DNA of 64,000 nucleotides, from NCBI GenBank assembly GCA_005808505.1, contig SYLX01000208.1, forward strand, positions 1 to 64,000, read 5' to 3'. Under the pieces are notes generated by a model. That model saw nothing but the letters and a program-made list of their open reading frames with translations. It searched no databases and was not told the DNA's origin. Both the position numbers and the translations under genes were made by a program. Shown here piece by piece: positions 55,172 through 64,000 of the stretch. Source of the DNA: Bdellovibrionales bacterium (GTDB lineage: Bacteria > Bdellovibrionota > Bdellovibrionia > Bdellovibrionales > JAMPXM01). How positions within the stretch are numbered: the first letter of the stretch is position 1; each line of letters opens with the position of its first letter.

Positions 55172-56053
55172 CTACGGTTGTGATAGCTGAGGCGCTGCTT
55201 TCGTCTCGAGAAGAATTGCGCCAATAAAGTGGCGGAGAGTATCCGAAGGTACGATGAATGAGTAAAACCATGGCAACTCCAAGTACTCCGTACTGTTAGG
55301 GCCGCCTTGCAGAATGCCGATCAACTCGCCTTCGGCGTTCACGACTGGGCTCCCGGAACTTCCCGGAAGAGAATCCGCATCAGAGTCGATTTGAGTTCGG
55401 TGATTATGGGCATTCGCTGCGCCGTCGGTGGGACCTCTCTTTCGAAGCTTGGCCCCGAAACTCCAACGCAATTTTAATGTGCGATCGTAAGAAGTCCACG
55501 CATAGCTCTCACGGCTTGTTAAATCCGGATAGCCAACGACGTAATGATCAACATCTGCGGTTTTGTTTAATGGTAGGTCTTGAAGCTTCGCTCTGAGTTC
55601 CTCCAATTGGATTTGCGGCGCAAGCGAGTTTTTATCAGTTTTAAAGTATCCCAAATCCGAGTTTCTGAGGTTGTTCGGCGCCCCAGAGGCGTGGACCGGA
55701 GTGTAGACACGCGTTTGATTGATCTTCAAACGGTAGGATGCCTCGATTCGGCTTTCGAGCGTTGATCGTCTATAACTTGCTTGGGGATACAGGAAGCAAG
55801 ACGCCGCTTTTCCGCATTGCTCGGCAACGTGCTTTGCGGTGACGAAGTGGAGTCCATTGCTGTCATTGTGAATGAGGAAGGCTGTTCCGATCGGCGTTTC
55901 CTGACCACTGCCAACAAGGAACACTCTCTTCGCCCAAGACTGGATCGGGGAAGGTGCCGCTTCAAAGCTATCTTGAAAACCTTCCGACGCTACTGCTGTC
56001 GAGGATACGGCAAATGCAGCAGCGACGAGAATGCGACAAAAAACGTGAATCAT
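55172..56053 (-). CDS. Trypsin-like serine protease
   Basis: 293 residues from ATG 56053 (GAGG nine bases upstream); the track adds 21 residues. Signal peptide (ILVAAAFAVSSTAVAS). The triad is visible: His in FVTAKHVAEQ, a candidate Asp in NSDLGYFK, Ser in LPGSSGSPVVN. A stand-alone exported protease domain without PDZ. Convergent with the GspC-like gene, with stops 20 bases apart; it might be a type II substrate, which is inference. Confidence 0.8.
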   Translation of the reverse strand: MIHVFCRILVAAAFAVSSTAVASEGFQDSFEAAPSPIQSWAKRVFLVGSGQETPIGTAFLIHNDSNGLHFVTAKHVAEQCGKAASCFLYPQASYRRSTLESRIEASYRLKINQTRVYTPVHASGAPNNLRNSDLGYFKTDKNSLAPQIQLEELRAKLQDLPLNKTADVDHYVVGYPDLTSRESYAWTSYDRTLKLRWSFGAKLRKRGPTDGAANAHNHRTQIDSDADSLPGSSGSPVVNAEGELIGILQGGPNSTEYLELPWFYSFIVPSDTLRHFIGAILLETKAAPQLSQP

Positions 56054-56326
56054 CCAAGATCGCCTCAAAGGGTGTTTGACTAGAATTTCGCTCCCCTCGG
56101 GTGAATTGCAGTCCAAATGCCAACTTTGGTGCGTTTGGGCAGGTCTTTAAGTGGTCTCCGTGGGATCTTGATCTGTGAGCGACAATTATTGTTAGTCTGG
56201 CATTCGTAATTTGTAGGGGGAAGAGCTCAGTTAAGTCTCGGATGACGATGTGCGAACCTTGCTGAGTGAAGCTCCCCCAAAGTGGTTTCACACCGGCGCA
56301 AGATCAAAACCGTTAATGTCTGGAAC

Positions 56327-56731
56327 CTATTTCTCTGCCCGTGGCGGTGGCGGTGGCCCCTCCAGTATACAACTTCCCGCAGCGTTCTCGCTTTTTGTAT
56401 TCGTGGGATAAAAGCATTTGCCTTCAAACTGATTTGCTTGAGCCCAGTCAGTTTTGTGACTCTGCTTTGTCAGCTCCCTTAGCTTGCGACTTGCTTTAAA
56501 AGCTTCAACGAAGTTCTTGTTGATTGCCTCAATCTCGCCGTCAAACGAAACGACCTCGCAATCAGAATCAGCCGAGCATTTGGTTAAGACGCGGACGAAC
56601 TGGTGGGTCGCTTTATTCATCTCCGCAAGCCTTGTGTCGATGGGCTTTTGGGTCTCCAAAGGTAGACTTAGAAGAAAAACGATAATCACAAAAAGCACGG
56701 CCGAAATAGACCAAGGAATGACGGCTTTCAT
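56327..56731 (-). CDS. Small membrane-anchored protein
   Basis: 134 residues. GAGGAGA precedes the start. One N-terminal helix (ISAVLFVIIVFLLSL) then a helical domain with four cysteines (TKCSADSDCEVVSF, GKCFYP, GSCILEG) and a short proline run at the end. Extracytoplasmic; function unknown. Confidence 0.65.
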   Translation of the reverse strand: MKAVIPWSISAVLFVIIVFLLSLPLETQKPIDTRLAEMNKATHQFVRVLTKCSADSDCEVVSFDGEIEAINKNFVEAFKASRKLRELTKQSHKTDWAQANQFEGKCFYPTNTKSENAAGSCILEGPPPPPRAEK

Positions 56732-56802
56732 ACGAATCTCCTCGGATGGGTTGTGAGGCTCTCAGCGTTTTGGCTATCGCTCACCGTAAACATCAAACGA
56801 TA

Positions 56803-57480
56803 TTAAAGCGAAAAATACGGCCAATTCGTCAGCAAGACTTGCTGAGGTATAAACATAGACCAGTCCTCGGCCGCAATTGGCCGCAGGGCGGCTTGGGCGT
56901 AAAACGTCTGGTAGCGTCCCGTAAAGCAGGGAAAAGCTTCTCGCACGTGAACTTTGGCCCATCTCCCAAGAAGGTCGAAAGCTTTTGGAGGATTCAAAAG
57001 TCCAATCGCAATATCTTCTGATTCGTCATCCTCAAGAGCCCTGAAAATTCGAATTTTTGAAGTTCCATGAGTTGTGAGGCGCGCCCAGCTCGGTGTGCGA
57101 AGGAAAAACTCGCATGCTCCGAAGCCCCGCAAGTCAAAGTTCACAAGGTGAAAGAACAAGGGATGAACATTCTGAAACTCGACCTTTTTTGCCAGAACGT
57201 CCTCAATAAACTTCGAGCATGGCTCCAAGGCAGATAAGGAATTCGACACCAGCATGTCGTGCTCAAAAAGATTCAGAACGTTGGACGATCTTCCGAGAGT
57301 TTCATTCGAACGAACCGAATCCAGTGCTCTGCGGACCTCAGAGGTCGCTAAATTCCGTAGGTTTGTCAGCTCAGGAGTCTCAGCTAAGAAGCGAAGTTCT
57401 TTTATGGTATCTTCCAAAGTTTCCACGAACACCTCATCTCTCGAAGAATCACTCAACGAATCCACCAAAGATTCTTTCAA
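56803..57480 (-). CDS. Hypothetical protein
   Basis: 225 residues from a TTG. No signal or membrane segment is obvious. A helical N-terminal region (EVFVETLEDTIKELRFLAE) is followed by a mixed domain (FFHLVNFDLRGFGACEFF). Start poorly supported. Not recognised. Confidence 0.5.
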   Translation of the reverse strand: MKESLVDSLSDSSRDEVFVETLEDTIKELRFLAETPELTNLRNLATSEVRRALDSVRSNETLGRSSNVLNLFEHDMLVSNSLSALEPCSKFIEDVLAKKVEFQNVHPLFFHLVNFDLRGFGACEFFLRTPSWARLTTHGTSKIRIFRALEDDESEDIAIGLLNPPKAFDLLGRWAKVHVREAFPCFTGRYQTFYAQAALRPIAAEDWSMFIPQQVLLTNWPYFSL

Positions 57481-57707
57481 GCCTTCAATCTACTTGCAAA
57501 GGGAAATCGCCTCATGCCAGACCCGTGAGTTCGAGTAACCATTGGCCTTGCTCGTTGATGATGCCTCCGCCATCCTTCCTTGGAAGACCATTCTCATAAG
57601 CCTACAAAGAAATTGCGAAACTCATCAAGGGCAATCAGCTTATGAAATTCCAGCTAACGTCGGGTTGTCCAGATGGGTTCCAGGTCGAAATCTTCGCGCA
57701 GGTCCAT

Positions 57708-58253
57708 TCATTTAACAGTTCGAATTGCGTGTCTGCGAAGCAGCCGAAGTAAACAAAGGTAGGGTAGCGATCCGAGAAGAGCGAGATTTGAGAAAATATT
57801 GTTCTTTCGAAGCTGCTCGAGAGAACAACAAAGGTAAGGTGCCGGGCCAAAAATATGAAGGCTCAAAAAAAACAGAAAGCATAAGACCGAAACGAGGCTC
57901 ATGTAATCGTAAAAAACGAGATTTGCTTCTCTCGATTGACCGAGGCGAAACATGCGTTTGTCGAAAATGAAATCTTGGAATTTAGCTGGGGTGGAGTCGG
58001 GAGCTTTTCGTTTAGTCCAAAGAAAAAATGGGACGGTCAATAGAAGGATCCAAGCCGGGAAGACTACGAGAGCAACCAATGGTAATGCGGTAAAAAGAAA
58101 CGGTACGCCGTCGATTGTTAATGTGTAGCTGTTCCCCGATATCGAAGATGAAACGTACATAGCGATAAAAATTGGTGGAAACATCAGAAGAAAGTAGAGT
58201 GGGAAGACCGCGAGGATCCGAAGCGTTTGGACGAAAAACATTATCAGCTGCAC
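57708..58253 (-). CDS. Integral membrane protein
   Basis: 181 residues with about four transmembrane helices (LRILAVFPLYFLLMFPPIFIA, ALPLVALVVFPAWILLLTV, LVSVLCFLFFLSLHIF and one near the end). GTG start, with ATG four codons on as an alternative. Family not recognised. Confidence 0.6.
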   Translation of the reverse strand: MQLIMFFVQTLRILAVFPLYFLLMFPPIFIAMYVSSSISGNSYTLTIDGVPFLFTALPLVALVVFPAWILLLTVPFFLWTKRKAPDSTPAKFQDFIFDKRMFRLGQSREANLVFYDYMSLVSVLCFLFFLSLHIFGPAPYLCCSLEQLRKNNIFSNLALLGSLPYLCLLRLLRRHAIRTVK

Positions 58254-58439
58254 GCGGTCATCCTCCGAGCCATCGAATTAACTCAATTGTTGCATACGGC
58301 CCTTGGGATTGAAAGAATTCATGCGTGCATCTGCGCAGTCGAGGGTTGTGAGATCGATAACGTCGCAAATGTTGGAGAGGTCTGCCAATTGATCAAAAGT
58401 CAGAGTGCTTGTTTCACCGTGACTGCGCGCTCACTCCGG

Positions 58440-58946
58440 ATGCCTGATTGGATATTTGCGATGTGGACCGGCCTTTGTTTGCTCGGTTTTATAACATTCG
58501 CAATCCTCGCGTTTAGGAATTGGCGTGGCTCGACGTTTCCCGATGTAATGACCTGGGCGCCAATGAGCTTCTCTCTTCTCTGTGTCGGAATCGCGTATTG
58601 GATCGTGCGTGTTTATCGAAGTCCGGTAGATGTCACGATCGAGATCCGAGGAAAAGATTTGGTGTCGACGGGGATCAACGGCGTGATTCCGTTGAGTGAC
58701 CTGCGAGTAACGATCGGAGAAGCCATCCAAATAACTGATGATGGCGCAGGGGTGTTCGCTGGTTCCGCGCTGATTATCGAAGTCCAAGATCTTTCTGAAT
58801 TCCTCCAATTGTCGGGACCACAGAGCGCTCTGCTCTCGTTTCATTATCGAGACCGGATGCAATTTCTTCTCGGGAAACACGTCTCGGAAGAACAAGCTCG
58901 TTCTTTCATTAGAGCCATCGAACTTCATCAGGAAAGTCTTAGTTGA
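58440..58946 (+). CDS. Two-helix membrane protein, PH-like end
   Basis: 168 residues from ATG 58440 (GTG 58419 is possible). The track's start at 58227 overlaps the leftward gene and adds an unlikely N-terminus. Two helices (MWTGLCLLGFITFAILAF, MSFSLLCVGIAYWIVRVY) are followed by a cytosolic beta-rich domain (VTIEIRGKDLVSTGINGVIPLSDLR-type) resembling bacterial PH-like domains. Function unknown. Confidence 0.6.
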   Translation: MPDWIFAMWTGLCLLGFITFAILAFRNWRGSTFPDVMTWAPMSFSLLCVGIAYWIVRVYRSPVDVTIEIRGKDLVSTGINGVIPLSDLRVTIGEAIQITDDGAGVFAGSALIIEVQDLSEFLQLSGPQSALLSFHYRDRMQFLLGKHVSEEQARSFIRAIELHQESLS

Positions 58947-59275
58947 ATCTATATTGAATTGGGAGCTGCGGGTGTTTCGAACAATAAGAAATACGCTGAG
59001 TTTTACTCGTTACTGCCATCGGCCCCAGAAAGGAATGTCCTTTTCTTCCGGCTTTGTGGAATTCCAATATCTCGCTTTATAGAAGTCGCCACAAAAATTC
59101 TTGCTTTGAGGAATTGACTGCTTTCACTGGGTGACGAAGTAAGTGCAGCTCCGAAGCGTAAAATCGACGTTACACCTATCTATCAGTTCGATTTAAGTCT
59201 CGTGCCGAAATTGCAGAATTGCAGAGAAAGGCGGCAAACAGTTTTCTGAGTTTACTTTAGAAGACTGGCGTCACG
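58947..59275. other. Gene-free stretch
   Basis: No supportable ORF between convergent genes. The strong hairpin at its right end is listed separately. Confidence 0.5.
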
Positions 59276-59318
59276 AAAGTTTCGATGGAGACACGTTGAT
59301 AATCTCCACCGAAACTTT
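59276..59318. terminator. Strong 16-bp hairpin
   Basis: AAAGTTTCGATGGAGA and TCTCCACCGAAACTTT pair at 15 of 16 positions (the other is G-T) over an 11-base loop. It lies just beyond the stop of the leftward gene at 59336 and faces the convergent gene, so a bidirectional terminator is the best reading. Confidence 0.65.
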
Positions 59319-59335
59319 TTGCGACCGAGAGCTTC

Positions 59336-59599
59336 TCACTCCACGCAAGAGAACTCTGCGCTAACATGAACTCTACCGTATCCTATAGTTTTGGAATCCC
59401 ACTCGGACACACGACGAGCTTCAAGCGGCATGCAGGTTTGGGCGGCTATCTTTAAAGTCTCTTTCTCTGCTTTAGAGATGGCGACAGCGCAATCTGAAGT
59501 GCATTGTGAGACTACCGTCACTGGAAACGATTCTTGTTGGTTTGCGTAAGCTGCGGATTGGCCGACTAACATCGCAGAAACCATGATCGCGAACTTCAT
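59336..59599 (-). CDS. Small exported protein
   Basis: 87 residues. GGGAG upstream; signal peptide (FAIMVSAMLVGQSAAYA) before NQQE. Four cysteines in a short mature part (SQCTSDCAVAIS, QTCMPLEA, FSCVE) suggest two disulphides. Not recognised. Confidence 0.65.
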   Translation of the reverse strand: MKFAIMVSAMLVGQSAAYANQQESFPVTVVSQCTSDCAVAISKAEKETLKIAAQTCMPLEARRVSEWDSKTIGYGRVHVSAEFSCVE

Positions 59600-59844
59600 T
59601 GCTAAAATCTCCCATCGTCATGCAGGTTCGGCAGGACGCTATCTAATGGGGGGTGCGGAGTCGAATTAAGATTGCGAATTCCCGTATAGCCAAAAATTAT
59701 GAGTGTGCGTCTGCGTTCTTTAGTCTCATTTGAAGCGGTGCACGCGTTACCGGGATGCATTCGGTTTGTGTTTAGATAAGTTGCTTGAGGAACCCAGTAG
59801 AACGGTCCTAAATGAGGCAAGCTTGGAGTTTGGGAAGGATGGTC

Positions 59845-60474
59845 ATGGGGATTTTGATTACCGCAGCTAGTGTTTTTCTGATGCCGTTGATTTCCTTCTC
59901 GGCGGTTGCCTCCGGTCAATCCTTCACAAAGGATCAAGAATTGATTTCTGAGCCTTCATCAGCCCATTGGTCACTGCTTACCGACGGTGAGGCTCGTCCC
60001 TCACTTCCGAAGAGTTCATCGATCGAGAGGCTCGAGCCCAGTGCCCAATTCAGATTTTTTCTAGAGAAGAATGATGGCGAGAAGCTTGGTCCGATTGGTT
60101 TTGTTCGCGCCGAAACGCGAATTGAACCTACCGTACTTATAACCGGAGATGAGTTATTAGGATTGAGGGTCGAGAAATCCGACCCTGATCTGCGCGTTAC
60201 AATATACTTGCGCAGTAGCAACGGCGATGTCGATTTGCAGTATGTCACGGATCGAGCAGGCGACAATCGAGTTGCCTTGAGCGCTTTTCGGTTTGTTCGA
60301 CGTGGGAGTGAAGTGAGCTTCACCGATAAGGAAAGGGAGCGCTTCCTCAGTTCAGTCGATACATTCGGTCTGCAGATCGCAAGGTCGGTTCAGGTTGGTG
60401 AGAAACTTCAGAAACCGTTTTCAGGGCACTTCGGTCTCAGCGGATCCGTCAAGATTCTTCAGCCTAGTAAGTGA
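59845..60474 (+). CDS. Exported hypothetical protein
   Basis: 209 residues from ATG 59845, where GGGAAGG lies at the right distance; the track starts 11 codons earlier. Signal peptide (ILITAASVFLMPLISFSAVA). Beta-rich mature part without cysteines or known motif. The next gene follows by 54 bases on the same strand. Confidence 0.6.
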   Translation: MGILITAASVFLMPLISFSAVASGQSFTKDQELISEPSSAHWSLLTDGEARPSLPKSSSIERLEPSAQFRFFLEKNDGEKLGPIGFVRAETRIEPTVLITGDELLGLRVEKSDPDLRVTIYLRSSNGDVDLQYVTDRAGDNRVALSAFRFVRRGSEVSFTDKERERFLSSVDTFGLQIARSVQVGEKLQKPFSGHFGLSGSVKILQPSK

Positions 60475-60528
60475 CGCATGCCAGGAGCGAGGTTTGACAA
60501 GCAACGCCGTCGCACAGAGGCTTAGAGT

Positions 60529-60966
60529 ATGAAACTCATCATTTTGGCTCATCTTCTCTTTTCGCAACCTCTCGTCGCCGCTGAAGATCTTTCAAAGTGC
60601 AATATTGACGTTGCTGGCGATCCTAACAATAAGCCGGAATGTTATATGGCAGTACCGAAAGCTTTAAGTGCGAACATGAAGTTGGGCGGCTGGCCAAAAG
60701 GTACAGAACTTAAAAAGTCAGCCTCTGAAAGTTCGCCAACTCTTGCCACGCTTGTTGAAAGCGGTCACTGGACCGACGAAGAGATCGAGCTGACAGGTAA
60801 AACTCAAGGCGAATGGGCAGAAGTAAAGCTACGCAAGTTTAAAGGAAAGCTTGAATCCTGCGATGAAGCGCGCAAGGAGAAATGGATTAAGAGAGGTTGG
60901 ATCAAAGCTCTTGATAAAAGTGGGAAGCCCATCATCTGGAAGTGGCTTTACTCCGGTCTTTGTTAG
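60529..60966 (+). CDS. Small exported protein
   Basis: 145 residues. Short signal (LIILAHLLFSQPLVAA) before EDLSKCN. The mature part (GGWPKGTELKKSASESSP, WTDEEIELTGKTQGEWAEVKL) reads like an SH3-like domain. Its 3' end overlaps the convergent membrane-protein gene by 35 bases. Confidence 0.65.
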   Translation: MKLIILAHLLFSQPLVAAEDLSKCNIDVAGDPNNKPECYMAVPKALSANMKLGGWPKGTELKKSASESSPTLATLVESGHWTDEEIELTGKTQGEWAEVKLRKFKGKLESCDEARKEKWIKRGWIKALDKSGKPIIWKWLYSGLC

Positions 60967-61615
60967 ACATTTTCCGTAAGTAGATCTCGGTCAGAAGGTC
61001 CGCAGCGGAAACGCCGATTGCCGCAAGTGCGAGACCACTCGGAAGAGCGCAAAGCAAAAAAAGTTTTACGATGATTCCGATGCTGACAAACTTTCTTTTT
61101 TTCTTCGATCCGGTTAGATCCCCAGCGGACGCGAAACGATTTATGAGGTGCGTCCGCAGGACCTCGATAGCAAGCCATATTGCGGGCAAGCCGAAAAATG
61201 CGTCCCTGACCACAGGTGAAGGAAACCAAGCAAAACCTTTTAGAGAGTCCTTTGCTTCTGGGCAAAACAACACGGAGAGGACCGTTAGGTAATAGAGAAA
61301 CGGCAAGAATGGACCGATAACGTTGAGAAGTAGTTTCGCAGTTGGTGATCCGATTTCTTTGAGCTTCGCTTTCCACTCAGGTTTTGCTGTCTTGTCGCCG
61401 GACCTGACTCGAAGACCTAGTTCGGATTCCCAAAGACGATCGAGGTTAGTCCGGAACGAACGGACTTTTCCGCCATAGTCATAAATCAAAAGAGTCCTGA
61501 TCACTGAAACTAGACATCCTACAGCGATGATTCCTGCTCCATGATTGCCGAAAAGTTCGGTGATGATTAGAAATGCAGGGAGAATGCTTGAGCAAAAGCT
61601 GCTCTCAAAGATCAC
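60932..61615 (-). CDS. Integral membrane protein
   Basis: 227 residues from a GTG that lies inside the end of the upstream lipoprotein gene (11-base overlap), so the two are coupled. About five transmembrane helices (IIAVGCLVSVIRTLLIY, VIGPFLPFLYYLTVLSVLF, IIVKLFLLCALPSGLALAAIG). Family not recognised. Confidence 0.6.
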   Translation of the reverse strand: MIFESSFCSSILPAFLIITELFGNHGAGIIAVGCLVSVIRTLLIYDYGGKVRSFRTNLDRLWESELGLRVRSGDKTAKPEWKAKLKEIGSPTAKLLLNVIGPFLPFLYYLTVLSVLFCPEAKDSLKGFAWFPSPVVRDAFFGLPAIWLAIEVLRTHLINRFASAGDLTGSKKKRKFVSIGIIVKLFLLCALPSGLALAAIGVSAADLLTEIYLRKMSNKDRSKATSR

Positions 61616-61865
61616 GTTTGTAATTCTCTAGTTTGTTGGCGAAGACGACGGGCAAATTTTCTGCTCCGTTGGAATTTGAGCTTTGCGCTTGAAACGTATT
61701 GAGTTCGTATTCTTCGTCAAGCATCAGATCGGAATCCATATTCTTCGCCTGATTCACTACGGGCTGGAAGCTTCCGGAGGGAGCGCAATTCTGAAACAAA
61801 GATAAGGAAATGACCGCACATGCGGTGAGCGCCATCGCAACTGTTTGCTTGTTCGAGGTCTTCAT
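61605..61865 (-). CDS. Small FQNC lipoprotein
   Basis: 86 residues from ATG 61865. Signal ends SLSLFQNC-APSGSFQ, the second lipoprotein of the GYQNC/FQNC type in this window. The short mature part is acidic and Asn-rich. Translationally coupled to the membrane protein that follows. Confidence 0.7.
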   Translation of the reverse strand: MKTSNKQTVAMALTACAVISLSLFQNCAPSGSFQPVVNQAKNMDSDLMLDEEYELNTFQAQSSNSNGAENLPVVFANKLENYKRDL

Positions 61866-62216
61866 CTTCGCCAGCCTCACTCTCAATTCTACTCGTTCTT
61901 TGCCGCGATCCCGCGCCTAGTGAGCTTAACAAAGATCGGCTTAAGATCGCCCGTTCTTTAAGTAGTTGAAGAAGCGGGAGTTCCGGAATTTTTAGGGAGC
62001 AGATTTTTCGCTGAAAGGGCCATTGATCGCTCGCCTTAAGCGTTCGCAAGAATGGAGGGATGCGACACGTGACGGTAGAGAATTATTCATGTCTCGGGAT
62101 GATACAGAAGTCCAAATTAGCTTTGAAGGATTCACTTAAAGAGCTTCACCAATAAAACCGATTTAATAAGAGACAGGTCAACGCTTGAGGAGTCGCAAAT
62201 ACTCGAAAGGTTGCCG
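61866..62216. other. Gene-free divergent upstream region
   Basis: Holds the upstream regions of the leftward lipoprotein and the rightward lyase. No ORF or clear operator seen. Confidence 0.5.
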
Positions 62217-64000
62217 ATGCACCGTTCAGGAAGCACGCGAAAATCTCTTGTCATTTTGTTCGTCATCTTGCTGCCGACACTCTTGAGTTCTGTTAGTGCC
62301 TTCGCTGATGATGAGATTGAAACGATCCGCAGACGTCTTTACGATACCTATCTCGCTGCCGGCGCCCCTAATGAGTACCGCGGGAAGTATACCGAAATTT
62401 TGAATTCTCAAAATACAAATGGTTCGTGGAATATCAGGTACAGCGCAAATACGACTGCGCCTTTTGATCACGTAAGGCGCCTTCATGCGATGGTGATCGC
62501 CTTCCGTACACCTCAATCAAGTCACTACAACGATCCGAGAATGCTCGCTGGGATAAAAAAAGGCCTGGAGTTTTGGTTTACAACAAGGCCGGTATCGAGT
62601 GACTGGCCGAAGTCGAATTGGTGGCACAATCAAATCGGGCAGCAACAGAATCTCATGCCGGTTCTTGTTCTTTTGAGTCGTGAGTTAAATGTAAGATTCG
62701 GCGGCCAAAACAGAACGTTGTTAAGTGCTGGTGCAGCATACCTTCATGAAGAAATACCGCCGACTCATACGAACAAAAGACACGAGGGCCAAAATTATCT
62801 TTGGTTCACAGAGCAGCAGTTGGTTCGAGGAGTCCTTTTAAAATCAGACGAAGCCATTCGCAAAGCTGTTGAGCTGATCGAAGGAGAAATCTCGCAGAAG
62901 CTCGTGATGCGTGAGCCGTTCTCCGACAGAGTTCTTCAATGGCCCACAAGAAAAGGGATTCAGGCCGATTACAGCTACCATCTTCACGGTCCGCAGCTCT
63001 ACAACGGCGGCTACGGGATGGGGATCTTGGCCCATTCGCGATTTGCTCTCGCGATTCAAGGAACGCGATTCGCTTACAGTCCGGAAACGATTGAGACGAT
63101 GGCTCAATACGTTTTGCAAGGATCCGGAATGATGATTCGTAGAAAGATGATTGATCCGGGCTCGCTCGGAAGAGGGATCGCACGCCCTGGCAATATCACC
63201 ATTGGCGAGCAGGTCGGTAAGTTGGCGCTTGAGGTTGCCAAATTAAGCCCGAGAAGGGCGGCTGCGCTAACTGAACTTTACGAACATACAAAAAATAGAG
63301 GCAAGCCTTACAGTTTTCTCGGGCACAAGCGTTTTCACAATTCAGATTTCGCGGTTCATCAGCGCGAGTCATATTACACGTCAGTAAAAATGGTTTCGCC
63401 TCGAACCAACGGTACGGAATCACTCGATGGCGAAAACCTTTTGGGTTATTGGCTTCCTTTCGGCTCGAACTTCATTTCGCGCGACGGAAACGAATACGCA
63501 TCGTTGCCGCCTGTTTGGGATTGGAATCACCTCCCTGGCGTGACGGCGCCACATATCATTCCAAAGTTCGCCGGAGAAGTAACCCAGGCCGATAACTTCG
63601 TTGGTGGAGTGTCGGATGGTAAGTACGGCGTTTCGGGTATGCGAATTGAAACGCTGCCGGAAGCAGGAGTTCATCTTCAGGCACAAAAGGCCTGGTTCTT
63701 TTTCGATAAAGAGTACGTTGCGCTAGGTTCCGGGATCACCTCGAGAGATTCAGTGTTGGTCGATACGACGGTGAACCAAACGCTTTTAAGAGGAGATACA
63801 CTCATCAACGGCAACAAACCTGCGTACGGCTCGCGCGAGTATGTGAATCCACGTTGGGTCTATCATGATAACGTCGGCTACGTTTTTCCTCGTGCTGCGA
63901 GGGCCACCGTACGCACGGGAGCTCACACGGGTTCCTGGTCTGAGATAAACTCCCAAGAGCCCCGCGAAAATCGAAAGACAAATGTCTTCACGCTATGGTT
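62217..64000 (+). CDS. Polysaccharide lyase family 8-like (partial)
   Basis: Not in the ORF track because it runs off the right edge; 594 codons are open from ATG 62217, with AAAGG upstream. Signal peptide (LVILFVILLPTLLSSVSAFA). The helical barrel domain has the PL8 landmarks: SNWWHNQIGQQQNL, QADYSYHLHGPQLYNGGYG with likely catalytic His and Tyr, then ESYYTSVKMVSPRTNGTE. DWNHLPGVT marks entry to the super-sandwich domain. Family 8 enzymes cleave hyaluronate, chondroitin, xanthan or similar acidic polymers by beta-elimination. The specific substrate cannot be told. Confidence 0.8.
   Translation, partial: MHRSGSTRKSLVILFVILLPTLLSSVSAFADDEIETIRRRLYDTYLAAGAPNEYRGKYTEILNSQNTNGSWNIRYSANTTAPFDHVRRLHAMVIAFRTPQSSHYNDPRMLAGIKKGLEFWFTTRPVSSDWPKSNWWHNQIGQQQNLMPVLVLLSRELNVRFGGQNRTLLSAGAAYLHEEIPPTHTNKRHEGQNYLWFTEQQLVRGVLLKSDEAIRKAVELIEGEISQKLVMREPFSDRVLQWPTRKGIQADYSYHLHGPQLYNGGYGMGILAHSRFALAIQGTRFAYSPETIETMAQYVLQGSGMMIRRKMIDPGSLGRGIARPGNITIGEQVGKLALEVAKLSPRRAAALTELYEHTKNRGKPYSFLGHKRFHNSDFAVHQRESYYTSVKMVSPRTNGTESLDGENLLGYWLPFGSNFISRDGNEYASLPPVWDWNHLPGVTAPHIIPKFAGEVTQADNFVGGVSDGKYGVSGMRIETLPEAGVHLQAQKAWFFFDKEYVALGSGITSRDSVLVDTTVNQTLLRGDTLINGNKPAYGSREYVNPRWVYHDNVGYVFPRAARATVRTGAHTGSWSEINSQEPRENRKTNVFTLW

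Noticed and set aside
1-64000. tRNA, rRNA, CRISPR, insertion sequences
   Set aside because: None seen on reading: no transposase-like ORF, no regularly spaced direct repeats, no rRNA-like sequence. Small tRNAs could be missed without a covariance search.

Overview
This 64 kb window looks like chromosomal DNA of a Gram-negative bacterium, most likely in the Bdellovibrionota (Bdellovibrio and Oligoflexia relatives). The best clue is a pair of lipoprotein signal peptides ending in the motifs GYQNC and FQNC, which I associate with that phylum. Others are the very high share of small exported proteins, a GspC-like PDZ protein, pilin genes and extracellular polysaccharide-active enzymes. The assignment is an inference. 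No rRNA, tRNA, CRISPR array, transposase or integrase was seen.

Layout. From 1 to about 33 kb the window is an accessory patchwork. It holds a stand-alone PD-(D/E)XK nuclease, an Nmad2 protein, many unrelated small exported proteins, a SAM methyltransferase, a CPBP (CAAX protease-like) membrane protein, a headless Rhs gene followed by tiny membrane proteins, an HxlR/DoxX pair and a clan-A glycoside hydrolase. Several broken genes lie here: a headless alpha/beta hydrolase abutting a headless HNH nuclease, a methyltransferase ghost, a gene with an in-frame TAG, and two frameshifts beside T5 runs. The gaps carry a mosaic family of structured repeats. Each copy has a long hairpin (arms of about 13-16 bases, loop of about 20-30), often followed by a small GCAC-CTCGT-GTGC type hairpin. 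Arm sequences differ between copies but stay complementary. This repeat family is the least ordinary thing in the window.

From about 33.8 to 40.8 kb the genes are in tidy overlapping operons: three prepilin-type proteins, then lemA followed by a large GIDE/Sel1/PDZ membrane protein. From 41 to 64 kb the density is normal: beta-helix (pectate-lyase-like) proteins, lipoproteins, a TPR/winged-helix protein, an alpha/beta hydrolase lipoprotein, a chemoreceptor, a GspC-like protein, a trypsin-like protease, small membrane or exported proteins and, running off the right end, a family-8-type polysaccharide lyase.

How it works together. The recognisable functions point to the cell surface and outside: secretion, pili, chemotaxis, protease, polysaccharide breakdown and many exported proteins of unknown role. 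The 1-33 kb part behaves like a hot spot where single genes arrive, recombine and decay.
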